Shown here: positions 1-25,800 of the stretch, one piece after another
How positions within the stretch are numbered: the first letter of the stretch is position 1
Layout: each line of letters opens with the position of its first letter
NCBI RefSeq assembly: GCF_030936135.1
Contig: NC_082598.1
Location: 35,830,687 to 35,894,686, forward strand
Direction: 5' to 3'
DNA from: Gavia stellata
Taxonomy: Eukaryota > Chordata > Aves > Gaviiformes > Gaviidae
Length of the DNA: 64,000 nt
Program-made: the position numbers and the translations under genes
The notes under the pieces: model-generated
Told to the model about the DNA's origin: nothing
The model's database searches: none
The model's input: only the letters and a program-made list of their open reading frames with translations

Positions 1-12970
<12,970 letters not shown>

Positions 12971-13565
12971 CTAAAAAACACAAAATAATTTTTCAGGATA
13001 TGTTTAATAAAGGGTGTGTAATTAATTTTATAAAGTACCACAAGGCATATCACTGATTTATACTTGTACTGTTACACCATTAATTCAAAATAACATTGAG
13101 AATTACAAATTAGAGCTGTGATATGCAATTATGGCATATATAAAGCGGCATAAAAGAGCAACAAAGGTTTGTCCTTTACTTATGGTTGCAAGAAGCAATA
13201 AAGCTTATAAGCACTTAGAGAATTTCTGCTTCGTTTTATAGCAGAATATTTATTCTTGCCTAGAATGGGAGCAATATTCCATCAAAATGTCATTATTAAT
13301 CCTGACTCTGTTCTGGTAGTTAAGTGGATACTATTATCAACATAGCAAACAGATGACTCGCATTCACTGCTTCTGGTATGTGTTATACGAATTTTAAACC
13401 ATTTCTTTTTTTTTTTTTTCCCCACATGCTACAACTTAAGCTGTGAAAGAATCAAATAAATTAACCACACATCACAATCACACAATCCATAAATAGATCA
13501 ACATACCCTGTCTTGTTACTATGAAAACCTTTCACTGAATATCAGTTGCAATAATGATTACATAC

Positions 13566-13608
13566 CTGATCATAGAGTAGGTCTGGATGAATGAATAAGG
13601 TTTATGCT
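13566..13608 (-). other. Possible non-coding 5' exon of KLKB1
   Basis: A strong donor (ATCAG|GTATGT) ends a short segment about 0.6 kb upstream of the coding start exon, and a T-rich stretch ending in AG lies just above it. The coding exon at 12,970 begins with an acceptor, so a 5' UTR exon is required somewhere upstream; this is the best nearby candidate. I cannot confirm it without transcript data. Confidence 0.25.
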
Positions 13609-16600
13609 CTACTAAAAAAAAAAAAAGTCAACAGTTTGTGTTAAATATTACTGTGCCTGCAATGCTAACTTATCTTTAATATTTACTTTGAATGGGTACT
13701 CTTTTTGTCAATACTGTTACTGACCTTGGGCCACATTTTCAGAGCATACATCATCCAGACCGCACTGAAATCGATGTCCAGGTTTTACACCAGCTGAGCA
13801 TCTGCCTCTCAGTGACATTTTAAAATAAAAGGCAAATCCCTGGTTCAGAACAGCCAGAGTATCTGCTACTAGCACAAGAACCTACATAAACAGGGAATGA
13901 GATTTGTCTCAAGAGTAAATCCTGAGCTGGGATGGGTAGGAAATCCACATGAAATCAGTAATACTAGTGACTCAGACCCAAGTAAATGTCACTGTTATGA
14001 AACTACTGTAACTGAGGACAGAATCACCACCTGTGTTTTCTTACTATTACACCAGTTTCTTGAGGTATTCCCTTGGCAAATAGAGACAGCTATATGCTTC
14101 AACTATGCATTCTGTGCTCTGTTTTCTTTAAGATCAGTTCAAGTTCTTGTTCTTCCTTTTCAATACTCCCTAGAAATTATCCTGTCTACATCTTCCAAGT
14201 AGTTTTACTGTGGCCCTTTCTACACTCCTATTTCGTTGTTAGATGCAACTAAGAGCATCTTCAACTTGCTGGAAGCCAGAAAAAAAACCCAAACCTGTTT
14301 GCAGATGCATGAAACATAAATGCAACAACAAGAGGTCAAACTTAATTTATACCTGATCTGAATCACTTGTTTTGATTTCTACAATTCTCTTTAACATGCG
14401 TAACCAAAGCAAAATAAAATTCAAGCCAAAAAAATTCTTTCAAATCTTAAAGAAAAGGTGTTTTGTTTCATAGTGAAATTGCCAAAGGGACAACTCTTCC
14501 TGCCTCTTCACTCTTTTTTCCTCTTTTCTTTTAGACTGAATATTCTGAAAAGACAGATACATATGCTCTACTCAAAAAATATCTAGATCAAAACATTTCA
14601 CCCAACTGTGACCCTTTTGAGCATCCTGATGATTGAAATGACTTCTCCATGACTTATGGGCCAGCCAGGGCTCCAACTCCTCCTTACAGAGGAAGAACTG
14701 TCTCAGAGAAAATCTTCATAGTCTCCTGTGTATCAGTTTGCTTTGCCTTGACATGCTTGTAGGAGAGGAGTCAAATATTTTCAGTACAGCTGCTTTCATT
14801 TTTATGTGCTCTCTTCTGTTTTAAGTGTGTGACAGTGACAAGGGAGAGTGCTAGAATGCTTTAGTGCAAAACACATTGGTAGTTTATTCCTGTAACATGA
14901 AGTGTTTTGAGACTAAGATGCCTGTACACGTCTGACCTTCAGCTCAGAAGAGGACGTTTTGCACGAGCCACAGGGTGTAGAGGTATCATAGGAGTACAGC
15001 TCTGGGAAGGTATACCACACCATCTCCAGCCAACACCACTGAAGCCTTCCTATGTAACCACAGGTATGTCACTTATTATCATCATTTTATAGATGACAAA
15101 AGAGAGACTCTTTTACACCTCTGGAAAAATTATCACCTTTACTTCAGATTATAGAATTTTCATAATCCTGAAAGTAATCTCAAAACCTACCATGTATCAG
15201 AATATTTATAAACAAAACAAGCTGAATTTATATGTTTGCGTGTTGCTCAACCTGCACCAGCATTCAATTAAAATAATTATGTTTCCTTTTTTGTGTGTGT
15301 GTGTGTGTGTGCGTGCGCGCATTTCACTTCGCAGCACAAAGGGATTAGAATTTCTCTGCAAGAACTTTTAATTTCTTCACTTTTCATTTCTCATCTGGGC
15401 TTTCCAGCTCAGATATTGGGCAGTGTTATTCCAGTTCATTACTGTCTTATTAAAAAACAAAACAAAAAAAAACACCAGAAATTCCAACCCCACGCTTCCG
15501 GAAAAATAAGGTATACAGTTCAAATTGGCAGAAAAAACAGGGCAGATTCATCATAAATTTCACCAACATCATACAGTATGCAGTCATACCAATTCATCAG
15601 AAGTTTCTTTAAGATTTCATTTCTGTAATCCATTATCCCTATTTTAGAAATTTGTCTCAGGAAAAGGAATCTTTTGGTGATGGTTGTTTTTTTCATAAGC
15701 AAACTAGGGGGGGGGGGGGGGCGGGGGGAGACTTTCTTAAAGGAGCAGTTCTCAGATTTAGAGATCACACTCCTTCCAAAAGCATACATCATTTTAACTA
15801 CATCTATATGGGCATCAATAGGATTTGATGGTGAAGCTGAGAAATAAGGCAGCAATGCTGTTCAAAGAGAATCATAATGACCATGCTCACTTTGGAAAAT
15901 AAATGCATTTTCTTTCAGCAGGCCTGCTACTCACATGACAAACACTCCCCTGTTTACACCGCTGCACTGTTGCTCAAATCACTTCTGTACAGAGAAAAGA
16001 ATGCGTTACAAACTCTATGTTCCTGAATGAATTATTGTTTATTATATTATAGGACATATTTATTATAGGACAAATTATAAAATATGCTGAGAAAAATTTT
16101 CAGCTAGTATCAGTTTACGAGCTTCACTGAAATCCAAAGAGATTACATGATTTAAACTAGAAGAGCTAGAAGTTCAAAGTGCATAGAATACCAAAACCAT
16201 CTAACACTCCTTAGGCTCATACAGGCTCCACACATAAGCTTACTGTTGTCTGAATTCCCTCATTGTATTCATTTAGCTACCAAGAATATCCTGGCAACTA
16301 TATCGGGATATTGTAATTAAGATTTAGTAATTCAGATGGCAGGGTTAAAAGAGTTCATCAAAACATTTTGATAAAATTGAAACATTTTTTTGATGATACA
16401 AGTACAACATTTAGATGAACCGTCTGAAACAAAATGGAGTGCTTGCTTCTGTTTTGACTCTGTTTCATTTTGACTTGATATTTAAAAAAACAAACCCTGC
16501 TTCAGCCTAAGCTGTCAGCAAGTTCTTTAAGAAGGAATCTCTCTGGCAGCACAATCGCCTACTAGCTTGACACTGCTTTCTGCTGAGTGCCACTGTGAGT

Positions 16601-17084
16601 TATGCAAAATCTCATTCATCCACAAAGGTGGCAGGAATTACTGAATTGTAATTCAGGAAATGTGTGACTGGACACTACTCTAGTCTGGTCTGATTTAGGT
16701 CTAATTCTGCCCGCCAAACCAAAATCCCACATTTCTTAAGGCAATCCTATTCAAAAAGCAACTCCAACATGGGAAAGGATTTACTCTCTGTGATAAGACA
16801 CCCGCCAGTTGTGACATGGAACAAAAGGACGAGCATCTCTGAGGGAATGAGGGAAGGAAGGTACCAGTAAGACAGGAACAACACAAGTTCTCATTTCACC
16901 ATAAAGCCACATGGCTTTGTGGACATCCTTCCATCTGAATGAGGACGCTATAATAATATCATGAACTGGTTCTGAATGCTCCAGTAGAAAAAAACCTAAA
17001 TATTCTAAAGTATTCTCTATGTACCTTTAATTCTGCATGGTTATCATTATGTATATGACAAAGGACAGAGTGAAATACCAAATG
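13609..17084. other. Intergenic, no gene seen
   Basis: AT-rich sequence upstream of KLKB1. It holds a (TG)n microsatellite at about 15,291-15,320, a run of 15 G at 15,707-15,721, and a weak SINE-like motif near 15,070-15,110. No open frame here has splice signals or family motifs. Confidence 0.6.
15291..15320 (+). repeat. (TG)n microsatellite grading into (CG)n
   Basis: A simple run of alternating T and G followed by GCGTGCGCGC. Intergenic between KLKB1 and CYP4V2. Confidence 0.9.
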
Positions 17085-17296
17085 CTGCTAAAACAAGTTC
17101 TAAAAAATTAAATCTTGATCTTTCCTTCTTACAAAGAAAAATGTGGAGCCTTTTCATCTGAGTCCAGATGACATTATCCAAGTGAAGAATCTGCTCTCTC
17201 ACTAAGCCAAAGTCTTCTCATGTTTGACTTGATTCCACCCAAAATGGTTGCAAAAAGATGGCTAAAATAATTTATTCACTGATTTGTGGAAAGTGC
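17085..17296 (-). pseudogene. Relic of a CYP4V2-like last exon plus 3' UTR
   Basis: Aligns base by base with CYP4V2 exon 11 and the start of its 3' UTR (about 22,785-23,005), in the same orientation and without large gaps. Shared plus-strand blocks include GATTCCACCCAAAA versus GACTCCACCCAAAA and AATCTTGA in the UTR. The relic translates as FWVESSQT, then an in-frame TGA, then EDFGLVREQILHLD, against [20 protein letters not shown] in the intact gene. The acceptor AG is lost. This is therefore a dead tandem paralogue, much older than the copy at 41 kb. Confidence 0.8.
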
Positions 17297-19743
17297 TGCA
17301 TTGCATATTGTATTGAAATAAAAGCAGTATAGTAGTTCCATACCCTGCAATTACATGTCAAGAATAGTCTTCCTGGAAATCCAGCACAGAAATAACTGCA
17401 CATCAGATGTCAAATAAGAAAACAACAGAGACCAAATTCAGGATCATAGAAAAAATAGAAGACAGTTGCAAATGTTAAACAACAAATCACTACCGGGTTT
17501 ATTTTGTAAAAGGGCTCCTTTGATTTTTTTTTTTTTAATAAGTAGATTTGATTTTTTCTTATAAATGGAGAATCACATAACCACCCAAGGCCTTGCTTCT
17601 TGTAGTTAAAACACCTGATGCTGGTTATTATTTGACATTAGAGAAGACAGAACATGTCAACTTACTGAAGGGTTCCAGTGTCTTGACTAGGCCCTGTAAA
17701 TTGTCAAAGAGTTAACTCTTGAGCAAGTTATATGTCCCTGAACTACTAGCCTGGAGTCAGGTCTGGAGGTTTGGCCACACGATTTTTTGCTAACTGACTG
17801 CCTCTCTTCACTCAAAATAATTTGCATTTTCAGTGAAGACTCCATCTCCACAAGCTACACTCCAGCCATGGATCAGAAAAGCCCATTTGTTGAGCAAAAC
17901 ATGGAGTTATACTTAGCAGAGAACTCCTGTTTTCAGAAGAATCTCAGATTTTTATTTGGTTTAGAAAGTGAGTTAATTTAGTTTTTAATCCATGCAAACT
18001 ACGAAGATCATCATCTAAATATGACCTGACTATGAACTGAGGTAGTACTATACTGGGAGGTTTGCCAGGGTGTGGCACCAATACTGCTTTTAGGAACAAA
18101 AGTGGGATAGGACTCTCCAAAGGCTCTTTGAGCTGAAAGAGGAGTATCGGTGAGATGACATGTTAGATCATGCATAGCAAGAGACTCTGTATGCAGCAGT
18201 GTACTAACATCTATACATGAGTGTTTGTATTCTGCAGAGTGAGGATTAATTCAGGAAGGCAGGCAGATGTCTAGTAAGCACCACTAGTCCGCCTCCTGCA
18301 TGTGTCCTAAACATGCAGCTTTCAGAGCCCAAACAGCAGCTTGTGTCAAGGTGGCTGGAAACCTCCCGCGCCTCTGAGGCAGCTCTGGAGGCGCGTTCAA
18401 GCAGCACCACCCAAGAGGTCACACAGAGGGGTTTTTGTCAGTTTTCTCCGTAACAGCTGTAAAACATGATCCAGAAACACTCACGCACTGTATTTCTGTC
18501 ATCCCAGCAGAAAGCTGTGTCCTTTCTGTCACCATACAAAAGGGATCTTTCTATGAAACAAGGCTATCAACTTCTTACAGCAAGGCAGTCGTATTTTGGA
18601 AACAGAGCCAGCACCACCCCATGATTAGCATAATTGAGATTATCCTATACAAACAATTACTGAGGAGTAATATCTGGGTTTCGAGTTCAGCTGCTACCTT
18701 CATACCATCAGCAGATACCTAGCCATCAGGACAAAAATCACAAACAGCTACTATGCACATACAGTTTTTATGACATGATGTTTCATTGTCCCGTTACTTT
18801 ATTGGGAAACCTGGCAAGGCTGCACTGCATTCCTAAGTCCTACGGGGCAAAAAAAAACCCCAAAAAAACCACCACACACCAAACAAACCCAAAGGGTTGT
18901 TGCTGACCACAACCAACAACTATACACCACATGACTCGGACTAATAAATGTACACACTCTACACAACACAAGGTATCTGACATCTATCCTGCAGGCGGAA
19001 AGTTCCTGTACTTCAGTATTGTTTTCCTCAATATTTATTTCCTTAGCAGCCTCAGATTGCTTCAGAACCAGTTTTCACAACAAACGATGAGAGGTCACTG
19101 CCTTTTCAGAACAGCTCTGAACACAAAGACTATGGGATTACATCAGTGCTCATCTTGGCAAAGATACTATGTGAATCATTAAATAGGGATTTTCCACTTT
19201 GGTAACCCTGTGACAGCATTTGAGCCCATGCACTTTTGAGTTTCTCATTACAGTTTTATCCAGTTATTGTCTCAATTATTTTTCTTGTTCCCATCAGAGA
19301 TTATAAAGAAATTACAATTTACTTGAGATACCATTATATGAGAAGCGTATGGTACAAAAACAAAGCACAAGCAAAAATATTGGTCATTGTAGATAGATGT
19401 CACAAAAAAATTATCTCCTTATGGAGAGAATTGTTATAGTTTGGTCAGTTTTAAAAACTATTTCCAGAAAATAGATCCCACAGAAGGAATTAGTTTTCAT
19501 TTGTCTTGAAAGTCCTTAATTTAAGGACATAGTTTAACAAAAGCCATGAGGTATCTCTCCAGGTTTCAACTACATACCAAATGTCCTGAGAAAACACATT
19601 CTGGATGCAAATCTTGCATACCTGCAAACCTCACGTTACCAAGTACCCAAAAGCATTAAATAATTTCTTAACTTAGAGTCTCTTTGGAAAACATGTGTCA
19701 TTTGTTTTACGTGTATTAACGTAAGAAGGTAGTCTCGAAAGTT
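17297..19743. other. Intergenic, possibly decayed paralogue interior
   Basis: If the relic at 17.1-17.3 kb was once a full CYP4V2-like gene, its inner exons should lie here. I looked for the exon 7-10 patterns and found only weak matches (for example near 17,935-17,965), none convincing. An A/C-rich tract lies at 18,846-18,900. No intact gene. Confidence 0.5.
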
Positions 19744-20942
19744 AGAATCATAGAATAGTTTAGGTTGGAAAAGACCTTTAAGATCAAGTCCAACCGCTAA
19801 CCTAACCCTGCTAAGTCCACCACTATGTCCCTAAGCACCTCATCCACAGGTCTTAAATACCTCCAGGGATGGTGACTCCACCACCTCCCTGGGCAGCCTG
19901 TTCCAGTGTCTGACAACCCTTTTGGTGAAGAAATTCTTCCTAACACCCAGTCTAAACCTCCCCTGGCACAACTTGAGGCTATTTCCTCTTGTCCTGTCGC
20001 TAGTCACTTGGGAGAACAGACCAACACCCACCTCTCTGCAACCCCCTTTCAGGTAGTTGTAGAGAGCAATAAGGTCTCCCCTCAGCCTCCTCTTCTCCAG
20101 GCTAAACAACCCCAGCTCTCTCAACCGCTCCTCATGAGACACATGCTCCAGACCCCTCACCAGCTTTGTCGCCCTTCTCTGGACATGCTCCAGCACCTCA
20201 ATGTCCTTCTTGTAGTGAGGGGCCCAAAACTGAACACAGGATTCGAGGTGCGGCCTCACCAGCACCAAGTACAGGGGCACGATCACCTCCCTACTCCTGC
20301 TGGCCACACTGTTTCTAACACAGGCCAGGATGCCGTTGGCCTTCTTGGCCACCTGGGCACACTGCTGGCTCATCTTCAGCCAGCTGTTGACCACCACCCC
20401 CAGGTCCTTTTCTGCGGGGGAGCTTTCCAGCCACTCGTCCCCAAGCCTGTAGCGTTGCATGGGGTTGTTGCGACCAAAGTGCAGGACCCGGGACTTGGCC
20501 TTGTTGAACCTCATCCCATTGGCCTGGGCCCATTGATTCAGCCTGTCCAGATCCCTCTGCAGAGCCTTCCTACCCTCGAGCAGATCAACACTCCCACCCA
20601 ACTTGGTGTTGTCTGCAAAGTTACTGAGGCTGCAACTCAATCCCCTCATCCAGATCATTGATAAAGATATTAAATGATACTGGCCCCAATACGGAGCCCT
20701 GGGGGACACAGCTTGCGACTGGCCGCCAACTGGATTTAACTCCCTTCACCGCAACCCTTTGGACCCAGCCATCCAGCCATTTTTTTTACCCAGCAAAGAG
20801 TGCACCCGTCCAAGCCATGAGCAGTCAGTTTCTCCAGGAGAATGCTGTGGCAAATAGCATCAAAGGCTTCAGTGAATTCCAGGTAGACTATATCCACAGC
20901 CTTTCCCTCATCCACTAAGCAGGTCACCTTGTCATAGACCAA
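19744..20942 (-). mobile_element. CR1 LINE, 5'-truncated, with ORF2 C-terminal part
   Basis: The 3' end (at 19,744 on the plus strand) shows the avian CR1 tail with GAATCATAGAATAG and GGTTGGAAAAGACC. Minus-strand frames encode the end of the reverse transcriptase (VDIVYLEFTEAFDAICHSIL at about 20,900-20,840) and then, after a frame break near 20,710-20,740, a 289-codon open frame with [34 protein letters not shown] and the terminal [19 protein letters not shown]. The catalytic FADD motif reads FADN, so this copy should be inactive. The 5' part is missing, as in most CR1 copies. Fairly young by its long open frame. Confidence 0.95.
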
Positions 20943-22134
20943 GTTATCTCATTATAAAGAAAACAATTTTTACAATCAGCCCTATAAAGTTAAATTCTTG
21001 TTATTATCTAGCAATGAAACCTGTCTTTGAAAATGAAGGCTGAAGAATGTAGCCATATTACATGGCAAAAGAAAGGTAGCAATTACAATAAACTGTGCTT
21101 TCTGTGATTTCATTTACGTAAACTAAGCAGCGGGTTTTTTTAATAAAATTTGTAAGTGGTTTTTTTATAAGATTTAGAAGTTGGTTTTTTTAATAAGATT
21201 AAGTTTTCTTTTTATGAGATTCTCAGAAAATGGTAAAACCTAGGTTTATCGGAATATAAAGAATTTGCCAGGTTCAAGGAAACCTCTAATTTACTTGGAA
21301 AACATAGGAATTATTTTCTCTCTATTCTGATGTTCTACAAAGCACAGCAGTATCCCAGGCATTAAATCACTAAGTGTTGTTAAAAGGGCACATGGAAATG
21401 GACAAAAGAAAAGAATCTGTAAAGGTCAACAAAACCAGCAAGGACAGATTACTCCTTTCTTACTCCGTAACACATTAATCATTAGAGGTGGACCAGTTCA
21501 TATTAGCCGTATCAGCTCTGACCTCCAGCTTCTTATCCAGTTCCCCTCTGCAGGTCACCCACAGCCCCATAACAACTTAAAGGCAATAGGACACCTAAAA
21601 CACCCACTGCCAACCACCACGGCAAGAGCAACTGCTGCATCAGTAGATAAAGACAGAGGTGTGGTTATTGGTGTGCACCCTTCTTTGTACAGTGCCAGGG
21701 GTCATGCTGGGGTAACACACACCAGCCAAAAGAAGTGCCAAAGCATAGGAAAGAAGCAAAGGGCAGACCATCTAGAGGACCTCAGCTTGGTCTAGCACCA
21801 GCTTTTTCTTCAGTGCTTACAAAAGTCATGGAGAGTCTGTTCTCCAGCTCTGTGGCTTGTTGCAGACTTTGACCTGTCCTGAAGGACAAACTGTCAGAAA
21901 CTTTCACAGGCACTTCATTCCATCACTGTAATTCCTCTTTAACATCAATTAGAAAGAAATTCATTGTGTTGCCTTCAGGACCCTAGAAGACAAAAGCAGA
22001 CTGGCTCATTGTTTCAGCTTTGACTAACACAGTAAAATCTGGTCGATTGATCACCCCAGGGGAACTGATGATAAGAACTAATTATCCACCAGTCATTTAC
22101 CTGCACCCAGGCATGTAATTTTTACAGATATAAT
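20943..22134. other. Intergenic, downstream of CYP4V2
   Basis: No coding sequence seen. Contains repeated GTTTTTTTAATAARATT units at about 21,130-21,210 and, at 21,530-21,640, a block homologous to CYP4V2 intron 1. Confidence 0.6.
21530..21640. repeat. Block homologous to CYP4V2 intron 1 (35,711-35,835)
   Basis: CAGTTCCCCTCTGCAGGTC and the following CCCACAGCCCCA are shared with 35,741-35,775, and about 75% of bases seem to match for some 100 bp around it (estimated by eye). The partner lies about 100 bp beyond the exon 1 donor of CYP4V2. It may mark the 5' end of the dead paralogue whose last exon is at 17.1-17.3 kb, or be an unrelated dispersed repeat. Confidence 0.5.
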
Positions 22135-22168
22135 TTTATTCCATTTGGAGGCATAGTAGAAGTTTATT
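22135..22168 (-). terminator. Polyadenylation signals of CYP4V2
   Basis: Two AATAAA hexamers on the minus strand, at 22,163-22,168 and 22,135-22,140, about 660-690 bases beyond the stop codon. They would end a 3' UTR of ordinary length. Which is used cannot be seen. Confidence 0.5.
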
Positions 22169-22824
22169 CTCAAAATTTGTAATAATACAGTGTTTCTGTC
22201 ATTATGAAATCCTGTGTGTAATTTGCACATTATCTAGTTCACGGTATGATTATACAGATTAATGCTTATGGTACACTTCACTAAAAAAATAATTCAGAGC
22301 ACTCACTACTTAAGAACTACTGTAAATGCTTACAAAGGAGGAGCGAAATTATCAGAGATTTTTGCTTTGTCTTCATAGATGCAGTCATCACCAAAACAGA
22401 AAAAAAATTGTGCCAGGTGGAAGAATTGATCACTTGTACCTTTCAGAACCAAAAAAACCTGAAAAAGATTGAGACTATCAGTTACCTTGCAAATGCTAGG
22501 AATATAACCAGATCACTCCGTCACAGGCATTACTGTTGTTACTACCATAATTTAAGTTATTTTGCACTGTTGCAATAGAACAGTTTCATCCAAGTAGATA
22601 AGGCACTAAAATTTGATGTTTAAAGACTTGCACTTCAAAGATGAACATGAAGTTCACATGTACTAGAAAAGGAGAGCAATTTAGGGCTCTTACAACATCT
22701 TCTTTAATGAAAGAATCGGTAACAACTTTAGTTTCAACAAATTGCTGGACTGCCATCAAAATACCCGATTTAAGAACGTATCTCAGCCTAAACAGCTTGG
22801 AAAAATAAAATCTTGAATTTCCTT

Positions 22825-25800
22825 TCATTCTGATCCAGCATTTGGCCGCCTCTTCAGCTTAATCCAGATGCCGTTATTTGGACGAAGAATCAGTTCTCCA
22901 GTTATACCAAGCTCTTCTGGTTTTTGACACGACTCCACCCAAAAGCGCCGCAGGATGAGGGCTAGAAGAGCTTTCTCCTCCATTAGTGCAAAGCGCTGAC
23001 CTACAAATTACAGGGCAGCAAAAAAAGAGATGTTATTGTCAGGTCTCATCAACAGTTGCTGCATTTGCATGCTCACAGCAATACCCCTAGGAACACAGGA
23101 CAGCAAGAACTGTGCATCTGCCCTGAGAACAGAACTGGCTTTAGGCCAAAATCAAGGTTATGTGGATACTACTGAAAATAGTACTTTTCTCTGCATGACA
23201 ACTCTGGCCTTGCTAAGACAATCCATAGCACATCCTCCTTCCCATAGTACACAGAACTCAAACAGCAAAGAGGAAACAGTCAACACTTTACACGGAAAAA
23301 ATACAAAACACAGCCTTGTCATGTCTCTTGGATGGGCTAGGCAGGTGGGAATGGATGACAGACCAGAGCAGGAGAAGATGCAGCACAGGGACTGCAAGGA
23401 GAGACAAATCCCACTGTTCCATATGTACACAGAGGAGCAAAGGAGATACAACTGCAACAGAACGACAGACAGACCTTCCTTCAATGAACACTAAGCATCA
23501 CACACACTGATGATTTGGTAGCACAGAGGGCAAAGTTCAATTTACATTTCAGAGAAAGGTGGAGGAAGAAAGGGGAGAAAGAGAAATACGAGGGAAACCA
23601 AACCAAGTGTCACAAACCAGGCAGTTCACTCAAACTAAACTGAAAATGGGAACAGGACACAAAACCCAGTGCTCAAAACCTTCTCTGTGCTCCCCTCTGT
23701 ATAATATGCACAGATGGATGTCTGTATACATGTACACAGTGATGTATTTCTGCAATAATATTAATGAACCACCTCTCCTGCACATGTTCCTGTACACCCA
23801 GGAACTAGCTAGACATGGAATATTAAATCAGATTCCTCTTTAGAACATGGGAAGACCTAGTCTGCTGTTCTTATGGGAAGGGCACCTATTCCCAATGAGA
23901 CAAATTAAAAACAAACAAAAAAACCCCAACCACAGGCCCCAAAAAAGAAAACCAACAAAACCAAAACCCCAAAAGAAGTTGTATTTCCTATTCTTGTAAA
24001 TGTCATGACAATTGCTGAATGTCCCCATCTGCTCTTAAGACCAGTGCAGGGAACAGTCTTTTCATGTCTTCTACAATATAAACAATAATGCCTCTACTTT
24101 GCGCACAGATAAATGCCAAGTGTCTCAGTGGCACCTGAAGAGCTAACAAGTTCTGGGACGACAATGAAAACACCAGAGCAACAACAGTGTCAGAAAGGAG
24201 GGTAAGAATACATCAGTTGCAGACTGCACGTTTGGAACATGCAGCTGAGATCATGATATAGACAGATGAGATGTTTCCAGAGCAAAACAAGTACAGGACA
24301 TTTGCCTTCTCTCACTCTGTCTTGCTGACACTGAGGATCAGAAATTTGGAAGCAATCCTGTCCTAACACAGGAGCCCATTAACATGCTGCCAGGCTGCAC
24401 TAGCAGTGAGGAGGAAACACCAGCATGATAGACATTGGCCCCGGGGAAGAAAGGAAACCCTTGGGAAGAAAAATGTGGCAGCTCAAACACCAGGCTTGCA
24501 GGGGAGACAGTGACCAGAATTCGGGGGCAGGGCAGGGAGGACAGGACACGACCAGCAGGCACGTCAAGACTTAAATTTCTGATACACTCGCTGCTGCCAC
24601 AGTCACCACACCAAAAGCAGCACTGTCACATTACAAGGGCTTCCTCCTCAGCTACCTACCAATGCAGTTCCTAGGACCAGCTGAGAAGGGCACGTAAGCA
24701 TACGGATGCCTTCCCTTACAATTTTCAGGGAAGAATCGCTCAGGCCTGAACTCCTCCGGGTCAGGGAAGATCTCGGGGTCTCTATGCAGGGCGTAAGTTA
24801 TCACAAGAACATTTGTGCCTTTCGGTACTTGATATCCTCCTAAAGAGAAAAGGGAAAGGGAGAAGGGTCCAAACAATGGCAAATAAATGACTTTCTATAC
24901 ACAACAGCACAGTAAAAAAATAAAACAACGCTGCCTTTACTAGGGAAACACCTCCACGAAGGAGATGCTAGCAGGATAGGAAGTGGCAAATGCAGGACAC
25001 TACTTACTAATATTGCAATCTTCTCTCAAGACACGGGCAAACAGCGGAACTGAAGGGAAGATCCGAAGGGCTTCTTTCACAACACACTCAAGGTATCGAA
25101 GCTTCTTCAAATCGTCCATTGTAACAGGACGCTCAGTGTCACCTGTCCAGAAACAAATAGGGGGATGAGCAAGACCAAAACTCCCCATTTTTGGTTAAAC
25201 AAAATCATCCCAGCTCCCTCCAGGAACTCCCACCACGCACCAAGACCACATAGGAGAAGGTCCTACACATACGTTGAACATGTCTGCCCTGCCCCAAAGA
25301 TGTAAGGTTGGCTGTATTCTCTTATGGACCTTCCAGCACCCGTCCCAACCACCTCTAGCTATTTAAAGCTCCAGAAGGGCCACAAGGCATATTCCTACCT
25401 CCACTTCTACATCTAGGCTTATAATGTACCACATCCCCACTCACAAATGCAACCACCACCACAACCCCAATGAAGGGGGGAATGGAAACGTACCAAACAC
25501 CTCGTCCAGTTCTCTGTGAACCTTCTTCTGGGCTTCAGGATTATGTCCAAGTAAGTACAGGGCCCAGTTCACAGCAGCTGCTGTTGTATCATGACCCTAG
25601 AGGTCCAGATTTACAAAGACATTCACTTCAACACTATTCCTGTGCACAAATAGGCTTGGTAAATACTTGTGTGTGCAGGTAGCATGGAAAGTGAGACTTA
25701 TTAGTCCCACAACCACGAGAAAAACAAAAAACAAGAGTGAAGAACTCTATCCAACTCATTGATTATCAGGATGTAAGATGACCCATGATTCTGTGAGGTG

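Noticed and set aside
15070-15110. MIR-like SINE tail (ATCATCATTTTATAGATGAC)
   Set aside because: Only about 30 bases resemble the consensus end and no SINE body was found.
17935-17965. Possible relic of CYP4V2 exon 10 in the dead paralogue
   Set aside because: A few short words (TTTTCAG, AAGAATC, CTCAG) match, but neighbouring sequence does not align by eye.
23030-23494. 154-codon plus-strand open frame
   Set aside because: Antisense to the intron between CYP4V2 exons 11 and 10, with no motif; overlapping open frames in several other frames show it is compositional.
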